From an uncultured Clostridium sp. (GTDB taxonomy: Bacteria > Bacillota > Clostridia > Lachnospirales > Lachnospiraceae), in contig UQJF01000148.1 of assembly GCA_900541315.1 (NCBI GenBank), forward strand, positions 1 to 6,566: DNA of 6,566 bases, read 5' to 3'. Position 1 is the first letter of the stretch, and each line of letters starts with the position of its first letter. Positions 1 to 5,042 of this stretch are shown piece after piece. Both the position numbers and the translations under genes were made by a program. Under the pieces are notes generated by a model. It was not told where the DNA came from. It did no database searches and saw only the letters and a list, made by a program, of their open reading frames with translations.

Positions 1-22
1 TGCCGTGAATGCGTTTATACAT
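1..22 (-). CDS. Possible 5' end of a further gene, cut by the window edge
   Basis: An ATG at 22 reading leftward opens seven codons (M-Y-K-R-I-H-G) before the window ends, with no stop. A purine-rich AAAGGG lies about 7 nt upstream, a plausible ribosome binding site. The start follows a 150-bp gap after the CapA gene, so it could be the next gene in the same direction. Too little is visible to name a product. The open frame is so short that it could be chance. Confidence 0.3.
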
Positions 23-42
23 GGGTGAGCCCTTTCGGACCC
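23..42 (-). promoter_or_regulatory. Small hairpin over the putative ribosome binding site of the left-edge ORF
   Basis: On the minus strand GGGTCC pairs with GG and ACCC around a GAAA tetraloop, with a 4-nt GCTC bulge in the 3' arm. The hairpin ends directly at the ATG at 22 and takes in the AAAGGG that would serve as Shine-Dalgarno. If the gene is real, this could modulate its translation. With only six pairs and a bulge, chance is a serious alternative. Confidence 0.25.
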
Positions 43-54
43 TATTGAACTAAA

Positions 55-92
55 TTCCAAGTTTGACTCATAAAAATGGATCAGACTTGGAA
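55..92. repeat. Imperfect inverted repeat between the CapA gene and the left-edge ORF
   Basis: The arms at 55-66 and 81-92 (TTCCAAGTTTGA and TCAGACTTGGAA) form a 12-bp stem around a 14-nt loop. One position is a G-U pair if read as plus-strand RNA and an A-C mismatch as minus-strand RNA. Neither side is followed by a T-run, so it is not a standard terminator, although it is the only structure able to end the degV-capA transcript in this gap. It could also be an operator for the next gene. Confidence 0.4.
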
Positions 93-171
93 ATACATTG
101 CTTTAGAAATCAATTTGTCTGCACACTAGTAACACATATTTTTCATCTGTTCCGGCTTCATGTACTCCATC

Positions 172-1419
172 TTACTGCTGTGGCACCACGTTTCCGTCTT
201 TCTCAACTGTAACACCATAAGAAATCCCTGTCATATAAGAGGCAAAGTCTGCCTTTTGGTCTGCATTTTCAAGCACTCTGGTATATCCGGCTGAAGATGT
301 CCCCGGCACAAAGGTAAGCTGGCTGTCTTCCCCGTCCCACTGCACCTTAAGCAATGCAGTCTTAGGAATGCTGCTTCCGAAAATGAAATTACCCAGACTG
401 TATACAACCGGCTTTCCCTTATAATACTCTACACCTTGAAGTACATGGGGATGACTGCCGATAACAATATCTGCCCCTGCATCTATATACTGCTTTCCAA
501 GAGATCTCTGATAGTCTTCCGGCGTTTCCTTACGTTCAATGCCCCAGTGGACATATACCACCAGATAATCACACTGACTGCGCAATTTCTTTATCTCATC
601 TACCAGTATTTTCGGATCATAAGTAGTCAGCATACCCGGCTTTGTGGAAGTAGCATTCCAGGAACCTGCAGGTATAACTCTGGAAGCTCCTAAAAAGCCG
701 ATTTTTTTACCCTGGGCTTCTAAAATAACCGGTGCTTTTGCCTCATCTAAATTCTTTCCTGCTCCTACTCTTGATATACCGGCTTCATCCAAAGTATCGC
801 AGGTATCCAGCAAAGCATCTGTACCATAATCCATGGCATGATTATTTGCCAGTGTTACAATATCGATCCCCAGTTCTTTAAAAACAAAGATCGTGGATGG
901 TGCCACCCGGAAAGTAAACTGTTTATCCTCTGCCGGCGTTCCCCTGGTACTAAATGGAAATTCCTCATTTGCCATGAAAATGTCTGCCTCATCGATCACG
1001 GACTGGAACTGACTGTCCAGTACACTCCGGATACCGCCATTTTTATAGGCATTCATCACATGGTCTGACAGAAGGATGTCACCGGAAAAGACCAATTTTA
1101 CCGGCTGACCAGCTTCCTCTGGCTCAGATTCACTTTCCTGACTGTCAGTTTCTGGCTCATCCATAACGCTTTCCTTTTCATTTTCAGCTGCTGCTTCATC
1201 CAGATTTTGTCCATTGCTGCTATTTTCAATGTCTTCGCTTTTTTCTGTCTCAGCAACATTTTCCTGGTCTTTAGAAGCTTCTGCTCTTTTCTGCCTCGCC
1301 AGCTCACTGGCACTTACATAAGAGCCGTTTTTCATATGGCGGACCGATAATCCCACTATAACTGCCAACAGCAGCCCTGTAATAGCGGCCGCTGTGCATA
1401 TCCATTTTTTTCTGTTCAT
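172..1419 (-). CDS. CapA-family membrane-anchored protein (metallophosphatase-like fold)
   Basis: This 415-residue protein belongs to the CapA/PgsA family, known from poly-gamma-glutamate capsule synthesis; many members in clostridia have no proven role. A basic start and a hydrophobic segment at about residues 8-26 form a signal anchor, so the rest should lie outside the cell. Residues ~41-104 are a very acidic Glu/Asp/Ser-rich linker. The catalytic-type domain follows: SGDILLSDHV (112-121, Asp114), ANEEFPF (150-156), LANNHAMDYG (190-199), HWG (291-293), GSHPHVLQG (321-329) and YSLGNFIF (340-347), the metallophosphatase-like motifs of the family. The start is set by AGGA 7 nt upstream of the ATG. 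It lies 15 bp behind the DegV-family gene and is probably cotranscribed. No pgsB, pgsC or pgsE partners are visible, so capsule synthesis is not supported by context; a cell-envelope role is the safe reading. Confidence 0.93.
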   Translation of the reverse strand: MNRKKWICTAAAITGLLLAVIVGLSVRHMKNGSYVSASELARQKRAEASKDQENVAETEKSEDIENSSNGQNLDEAAAENEKESVMDEPETDSQESESEPEEAGQPVKLVFSGDILLSDHVMNAYKNGGIRSVLDSQFQSVIDEADIFMANEEFPFSTRGTPAEDKQFTFRVAPSTIFVFKELGIDIVTLANNHAMDYGTDALLDTCDTLDEAGISRVGAGKNLDEAKAPVILEAQGKKIGFLGASRVIPAGSWNATSTKPGMLTTYDPKILVDEIKKLRSQCDYLVVYVHWGIERKETPEDYQRSLGKQYIDAGADIVIGSHPHVLQGVEYYKGKPVVYSLGNFIFGSSIPKTALLKVQWDGEDSQLTFVPGTSSAGYTRVLENADQKADFASYMTGISYGVTVEKDGNVVPQQ

Positions 1420-1434
1420 TTTTTAGTCCTGTTA

Positions 1435-2295
1435 TTAACCAATTGCCAGCACAATTCCGCCATCATTTGCATATACAGTAGCCACACCAGCTGCATTGGT
1501 CACCACGATTTCCTTAAAATCTGCACGTTTTGCCAGTTCCTGCTTTACGTACTCTCCTCTTTCCGGATTATTTACATGACATACAACAGCCCGTTTTCCT
1601 GTGGTATCCCCAGCTTCTTTAACGGCAATGTCGCACATTCTCTGAAGTCCCTTGTTAATACCTCTTGCCTGGTCTAATTTAATGATCACGCCATGTTTAG
1701 CCCCCATAATAGGTTTGATATTTAAGGCTGTTGCAAAAAATGCCTGCAAACCGGAAAGTCTGCCGTTCTTGCGTAATGTATCCAGACTTTCAAGAACAAA
1801 GTAGGTATGCATCTCATCCCGGAACTTTCTCAGTTTTTTCACTACTTCTTCAAAACCTAAGCCCTGTTCGCAAAGCTCCTGCACATAAAGAGCCTGATTT
1901 AACTGTCCTGCGGATGCAGATTCAGAGTCCAGAATTTCAATCTTTTTAGAAGACTCAATTCCTTTTTCCTTCATCTCCTCTTCATACAGCTGCTTTGCAA
2001 GGGCTGCTGAATTATAGCTACCGCTTAAATGGCTGGAAAGAGTGATCACAAATACAGCCTCTGCATCTGCTGCCTCATATGCTTGTTTAAAGATCTCAGG
2101 GGAAGGGCAGGCAGTTTTCGGGCACTCCGGGCACTCCTTCACCATGCGGATAAAAGCTTTCTGATCAAAAGTTTCATCATCTACCACCTGTGCATCCCCC
2201 ACCTGCAATGTCAGCGGTACCATCTGGAACTTAGGGTCCTTTTTCAGCTCTTCTGTCAGATCAAGACAGCTGTCTCCAATGATCTTGTAAGTCAT
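1435..2295 (-). CDS. DegV-family protein, FakB-like fatty-acid-binding type
   Basis: This 286-residue cytosolic protein has the two-domain DegV architecture at usual length. Characterised members (FakB) present fatty acids to the kinase FakA for phosphorylation; others have unknown ligands. Visible signatures are GDSCLDL (7-13), TACPSP (61-66, the TSxPSP position), LSSHLSGSYNSA (86-97) and LDTLRKNGRLS (171-181). At the C-terminus, where FakB proteins carry HxGPG with a ligand-contacting His, this protein reads YANDGG (275-280) and lacks that His. The start is secured by GGAGG 8 nt upstream of the ATG. It is the first gene of a two-gene operon with the CapA-family gene and has its own strong promoter 67 bp upstream. 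No fakA partner (DAK-domain kinase) is in the window. The family call is firm; the ligand is unknown. Confidence 0.93.
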   Translation of the reverse strand: MTYKIIGDSCLDLTEELKKDPKFQMVPLTLQVGDAQVVDDETFDQKAFIRMVKECPECPKTACPSPEIFKQAYEAADAEAVFVITLSSHLSGSYNSAALAKQLYEEEMKEKGIESSKKIEILDSESASAGQLNQALYVQELCEQGLGFEEVVKKLRKFRDEMHTYFVLESLDTLRKNGRLSGLQAFFATALNIKPIMGAKHGVIIKLDQARGINKGLQRMCDIAVKEAGDTTGKRAVVCHVNNPERGEYVKQELAKRADFKEIVVTNAAGVATVYANDGGIVLAIG

Positions 2296-2310
2296 GTTTC
2301 TATCCTCCGG

Positions 2311-2344
2311 TTATCCAACATGTCATCTGATTATCTTAACATGT
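2311..2344. repeat. Direct repeat in the degV leader, 21-bp period
   Basis: TTATC-C-AACATGT (2311-2323) and TTATC-TT-AACATGT (2331-2344) are near-identical. The shared AACATGT cores start at 2317 and 2338, 21 bp or two helical turns apart, and would face the same side of the DNA. They lie between the predicted transcription start and the ribosome binding site. This is a plausible pair of operator sites or RNA elements; no known regulator is recognised. Confidence 0.4.
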
Positions 2345-2359
2345 AGTATTCATTACTAC
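2343..2359. promoter_or_regulatory. Candidate operator: inverted repeat over the degV transcription start
   Basis: GTAGTA (2343-2348) and TACTAC (2354-2359) form a perfect 6-bp inverted repeat with a 5-bp centre. With the -10 box at 2362-2367, the predicted start is near 2355, inside this repeat. A repressor bound here would block initiation; in RNA it would be a small hairpin at the very 5' end. The position is inferred and no family-specific operator is recognised. Confidence 0.4.
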
Positions 2360-2361
2360 TT

Positions 2362-2390
2362 ATTATAACAGTATACTATATAAAATGCAA
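2362..2390 (-). promoter_or_regulatory. Sigma-A promoter of the degV-capA operon (extended -10)
   Basis: On the minus strand TTGCAT (2385-2390) and a perfect TATAAT (2362-2367) are separated by exactly 17 bp, with TGT directly before the -10 box (extended -10). Transcription should start near 2355 and leave a leader of about 60 nt before the ATG at 2295. Confidence 0.85.
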
Positions 2391-2402
2391 TGATAACCGG
2401 AG

Positions 2403-2495
2403 TTTTTATTACTGTTCGTGGGCTGCATGACTGGCAACCTGACCTGCCGGATTTCAAATGGCGGCAATGCCTTTTTTAATGCCTGTTATGCCAGA
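2403..2495. other. Intergenic stretch behind the CDF gene with no clear terminator
   Basis: Between the CDF stop and the degV promoter repeats there is no minus-strand hairpin followed by a T-run. A weak stem (TGCCG/CGGCA, 2445-2466) is present, and a short GGCAT element recurs near the CDF stop. The upstream four-gene operon may therefore read through into degV-capA, or end by another mechanism. Confidence 0.4.
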
Positions 2496-3686
2496 TCAGT
2501 CAGATACATGCTTCTCTGAACGAAAACTGTTTTCTGCTGTAATAGAACAGCGGCATCCCGGCTCCCGGCGGCTGACTTCATTGTTGATCCTGTTCTTCAG
2601 TCTGCTCACCGCAGATGCTTTATATTCTCTTGGAACTACAAGATCAAACACCAGGCACACATTTTTTCCTGCCCCTACCATGCGGAAATCATGGAAAGAA
2701 AGACGGATATCAATATCCATAAGCACACGGCTGATCAGGGAACGATACTGGGCCAGACGTTTATTATCCCGCTCTACCGGATCCATGTGGATCACCAGCA
2801 TCATGTTAAATTTTTTTGATGCATCCCGCTCGATCCGGTCAATGATCTCATGGGAGTATTCCGGGTCATAATTGCTTGGAACTTCGGCATGAATGGACGC
2901 CATGCTATGGGACGGCCCATAATTATGGACGAGCAGGTCATGGGTTCCCAATATTCCTTCATATCCTTCCACAAAATTAGATATCTCCTCATAAATCTCC
3001 GGATCAATCGCTTCTCCGATCAAAGGTGCCAGTGTATCCTTTGCAATATTCAATCCGCCATACATAACAGCCACAGAAACTGCCAGACCTACAACACCAT
3101 CAATATTCCAATTCAGATATTTCAATGCCAGAAGCGATAAAATAGCCGCACTGGTGGTCATTACATCTCCCATGGCATCTGCAGCGGTAGCTTCCATTAC
3201 CTTAGAGTTGATCCTGCTTCCCAGTTTTTTATTAAACTGGGACAGCCAGAATTTTACTCCCACAGAAATAAGGAGGATCAGAACAGAAATCCATTTAAAA
3301 TGCACTTCTTCCGGATGAATGACTTTACCAAGAGAAGTCTTAAAGAGGGAAAATCCCACCTGAATGACCAAAAAGGCCACAATAAAAGCCGAAATATACT
3401 CGATCCGTCCATGCCCAAATGGATGATCACTGTCCGCCGGTTTTCCCGCCATACGAACGCCGATAAAACCAATAATGGAAGAAGCTGCATCCGATAAGTT
3501 ATTAAAGGCATCTGCCATAACAGACACACTATTTACCAGAATGCCAATAAACAGCTTGGACGCAAACAACAAAAGATTACAGCAGATGCCCACGATACTG
3601 GCCAGAATACCATAGCTGGTGCGTACCTGGGGCTCTTCTGTCTTATCATGATCTTTCACAAAACATTTTACTAAAAAATCAGTCAT
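2496..3686 (-). CDS. Cation diffusion facilitator (CDF) family metal transporter, long form
   Basis: CDF proteins export divalent metals from the cytoplasm in exchange for protons. Counting from the ATG at 3686 the protein has 396 residues, against about 300 for a minimal CDF. Six membrane segments fill ~25-215. The transport site reads N62-x3-D66 in the second membrane segment and D170-x3-D174 in the fifth; HPFGHGR (88-94) is the usual loop motif. Zn/Cd exporters normally have a His in this quartet; an Asn/Asp-only site resembles the Mn-exporting branch, so manganese is the favoured substrate by inference. The first cytoplasmic domain (~222-303, with THDLLVHNYG) is followed by a second similar one (~325-385, FHDFRMVGAG). 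The ATG overlaps the truA stop by one base with GAGG 7 nt upstream; a GTG at 3689 is a weaker alternative start. It is the last gene of the operon. Confidence 0.93.
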   Translation of the reverse strand: MTDFLVKCFVKDHDKTEEPQVRTSYGILASIVGICCNLLLFASKLFIGILVNSVSVMADAFNNLSDAASSIIGFIGVRMAGKPADSDHPFGHGRIEYISAFIVAFLVIQVGFSLFKTSLGKVIHPEEVHFKWISVLILLISVGVKFWLSQFNKKLGSRINSKVMEATAADAMGDVMTTSAAILSLLALKYLNWNIDGVVGLAVSVAVMYGGLNIAKDTLAPLIGEAIDPEIYEEISNFVEGYEGILGTHDLLVHNYGPSHSMASIHAEVPSNYDPEYSHEIIDRIERDASKKFNMMLVIHMDPVERDNKRLAQYRSLISRVLMDIDIRLSFHDFRMVGAGKNVCLVFDLVVPREYKASAVSRLKNRINNEVSRREPGCRCSITAENSFRSEKHVSD

Positions 3687-4513
3687 CACTTATCCTCATA
3701 TTCTACATTTAGCAGAAACAGTCCCTGTGCCGGTGCTGTAGGTCCTGCTGCCTGCCTGTCCTGTGCCCTTAAAATATCAGACATTTTACCAGGCTCACAT
3801 TTTCCCATCCCCACTTCGATCAGCGTGCCTGTAAGAATGCGCACCATCTGCTGCAGGAATCCATTTCCTGTAAAATAAATGTGCAGACGGCTTCCCTGCT
3901 GCCTGAACCCTATATCTGTAATAGTCCGCACCGTCGTTTTTTTCATCTTCTTATTGCCACAAAAGCTTTTAAAATCATGGGTGCCTGTAAGAAAAGCTGC
4001 TGCCTCTTTCATGGAATCTACATCCAGCATATTCCCCAGACCATAATAATAATTTCTCTGGAAAACATCTTTCTTCGCTCCCATTTCCAACTGGTAGCAA
4101 TATGTTTTTTTCACAGCAGAAAGACGGCTGTGGAAACGCTCCGGGACTGCCTCACAGGATAAAACAGCAATGTCTTCCGGAAGATACTCATTAATATACT
4201 CCATGATCTGATCCGGCGTTTTCTTTCCGCCATATTCTTCCTTTTTACTCTTCAGGTCTGATACATTCTTTCCATTTTTTCCGTTTTTTCCATTTTTTTC
4301 CAGTTCTTTCCAGTCAATATGGAAATTTGCCACCTGGCCTTTTGCGTGGACTCCCGCATCCGTACGGCCGGAACCATGGACTTCGATTTCTTCTCCTGTC
4401 ATTTTTAAAAGGATCTGTTCTAATTTTCCCTGAATGGTCTTATCTGTATTTCCCTGCTTCTGCCAACCATTATATCTGCTTCCATCATAGGCCATTACCA
4501 CTTTATAATTCAT
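3686..4513 (-). CDS. truA: tRNA pseudouridine synthase A (positions 38-40)
   Basis: TruA isomerises uridines 38, 39 and 40 in the anticodon stem-loop of many tRNAs. From the ATG at 4513 it has 275 residues; family members are usually ~245-260. Motifs in order are YDGSRYNGWQ (9-18), GSGRTDAGVHA (47-57) with catalytic Asp52, RFHSR (126-130) followed by KKTYCY (135-140), GTHDFKSFCG, and NGFLQQMVR near the C-terminus. The additional length is a Lys/Asn/Gly-rich insertion at about residues 69-98 that contains three NGK repeats, between the strand after the catalytic loop and the YLPEDI segment. The start is fixed by AGGAG 7 nt upstream; a longer frame exists to 4567, but that extension (MEKYPLGQ...) overlaps vanZ and lacks family similarity. 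It overlaps the vanZ-like gene by 11 nt and the CDF gene by 1 nt. Confidence 0.96.
   Translation of the reverse strand: MNYKVVMAYDGSRYNGWQKQGNTDKTIQGKLEQILLKMTGEEIEVHGSGRTDAGVHAKGQVANFHIDWKELEKNGKNGKNGKNVSDLKSKKEEYGGKKTPDQIMEYINEYLPEDIAVLSCEAVPERFHSRLSAVKKTYCYQLEMGAKKDVFQRNYYYGLGNMLDVDSMKEAAAFLTGTHDFKSFCGNKKMKKTTVRTITDIGFRQQGSRLHIYFTGNGFLQQMVRILTGTLIEVGMGKCEPGKMSDILRAQDRQAAGPTAPAQGLFLLNVEYEDK
4265..4294 (-). repeat. 9-bp tandem repeat inside truA (Asn-Gly-Lys units)
   Basis: Three consecutive 9-bp units of the form AAY-GGA-AAR plus a last AAT encode NGKNGKNGKN (residues 74-83 of TruA). Each unit carries a run of A. The phases GGA-AAA-AAC and GGA-AAA-AAT match the X-XXY-YYZ heptamer known from -1 ribosomal frameshift sites. 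Unit gain or loss would keep the frame; slippage in the A-runs would not. Confidence 0.75.
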
Positions 4514-5042
4514 TATTTTTCTCCTGTTTCTGCTGTGTCCCCTTTGACCCAGCGGATATTTTTCCATTTTTCTCCAAAACAGCCTGGACTATTTTAACCA
4601 GACATCCGGTGATCATGATCCCCATATAGATTCCCGCTATATCCAGCCACACATCAGATATCTGACCGGAACGTCCTTCTACAAACAGCTGGATGGTTTC
4701 GTCAATAAAAGGCAGACAGAACGCTGCTGTGAAATTTGCTTTCAAGATCCTGGTAAGAGAAAATACAGGCACCATTCCAGCACCTGTATTCATTGCCAGC
4801 AAAAATCCCAAGCCTGCATACTCTGTAAAATGAGCGGCCTTCCGTACCAGATGCTCCGTCAGCCACCAGGCATCCATCCCGGCTCCTGAAAGAAGGCTCT
4901 GTATCCTTATAAGAAAATATCCACTTTCCTTCGAGGATATGACAGCCGGAGTCAGGGAATTGCCATATATAAAACAAAGATATAACAGGATCAGGAGCTT
5001 CCATTTCCATTTTTTCATGACTTCTTTCATGAAATTTCTCAT
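4503..5042 (-). CDS. VanZ-family integral membrane protein
   Basis: This 179-residue protein has about four membrane segments (~15-33, 75-97, 101-118, 129-152) and a Lys/Gln/Asn-rich hydrophilic tail. The VanZ hallmarks are RKAAHFTEY (67-75), DETIQLF (114-120) and GRSGQISDVWLDIAG (123-137). VanZ itself gives low-level teicoplanin resistance in enterococci; most relatives are plain chromosomal genes of unknown role at the membrane or envelope. There are no van resistance genes here, so a resistance call is not justified. The ATG overlaps the aminotransferase stop (ATGA) with AGGAG 5 nt upstream, and the 3' end overlaps truA by 11 nt, making it the second gene of the operon and probably translationally coupled on both sides. 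Confidence 0.9.
   Translation of the reverse strand: MRNFMKEVMKKWKWKLLILLYLCFIYGNSLTPAVISSKESGYFLIRIQSLLSGAGMDAWWLTEHLVRKAAHFTEYAGLGFLLAMNTGAGMVPVFSLTRILKANFTAAFCLPFIDETIQLFVEGRSGQISDVWLDIAGIYMGIMITGCLVKIVQAVLEKNGKISAGSKGTQQKQEKNNEL

Larger units (their letters stand above)
2305..2402. repeat. 11-bp perfect inverted repeat flanking the degV promoter and covering its ribosome binding site
   Basis: CTCCGGTTATC at 2305-2315 and its exact complement GATAACCGGAG at 2392-2402 enclose 76 bp containing the whole degV-family promoter. The arm next to the gene includes four of the five bases of the GGAGG Shine-Dalgarno (2304-2308). The other arm lies just upstream of the -35 box, so the promoter's own transcript would not carry it. 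An RNA reading through from the CDF gene would carry both arms and could fold over the Shine-Dalgarno. On the plus strand the distal arm is followed by TTTTT, so a long-loop terminator for antisense RNA is another reading. Confidence 0.55.

Noticed and set aside
126..170. A 14-codon minus-strand ORF starting two bases after the CapA stop (MEYMKPEQ...).
   Set aside because: It has no ribosome binding site of its own and is too short to judge. Its start is reminiscent of small clostridial peptides beginning with (K/E)YMKPE, but that is not enough to annotate it.
1098..1313. Lys/Met-rich minus-strand ORF in another frame of the CapA linker.
   Set aside because: It arises from the biased codons of the acidic linker read in a shifted frame and has no start signal.
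2305..2402. Miniature transposable element (MITE) with 11-bp terminal inverted repeats.
   Set aside because: There is no target-site duplication at the flanks, and the element would have to supply both the promoter and the Shine-Dalgarno of degV.
2445..2482. Plus-strand hairpin followed by TTTTTT, possible terminator.
   Set aside because: There is no plus-strand gene to terminate, the stem is short with an internal loop, and the T-run is several bases away.
2458..2871. 137-codon plus-strand ORF opposite the CDF gene.
   Set aside because: It is antisense to a well-supported gene, low in recognisable domains and rich in Ser/Arg as expected for a shadow frame.
4514..4567. N-terminal extension of TruA (MEKYPLGQRG...).
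   Set aside because: It lies wholly inside the vanZ-like gene, lacks a ribosome binding site, and TruA proteins start just before the Y-DG motif as in the ATG at 4513.
4503..5042. Glycopeptide resistance gene.
   Set aside because: VanZ-family proteins are common in Firmicute chromosomes without resistance, and no vanH/A/X, vanR/S or vanY is present.
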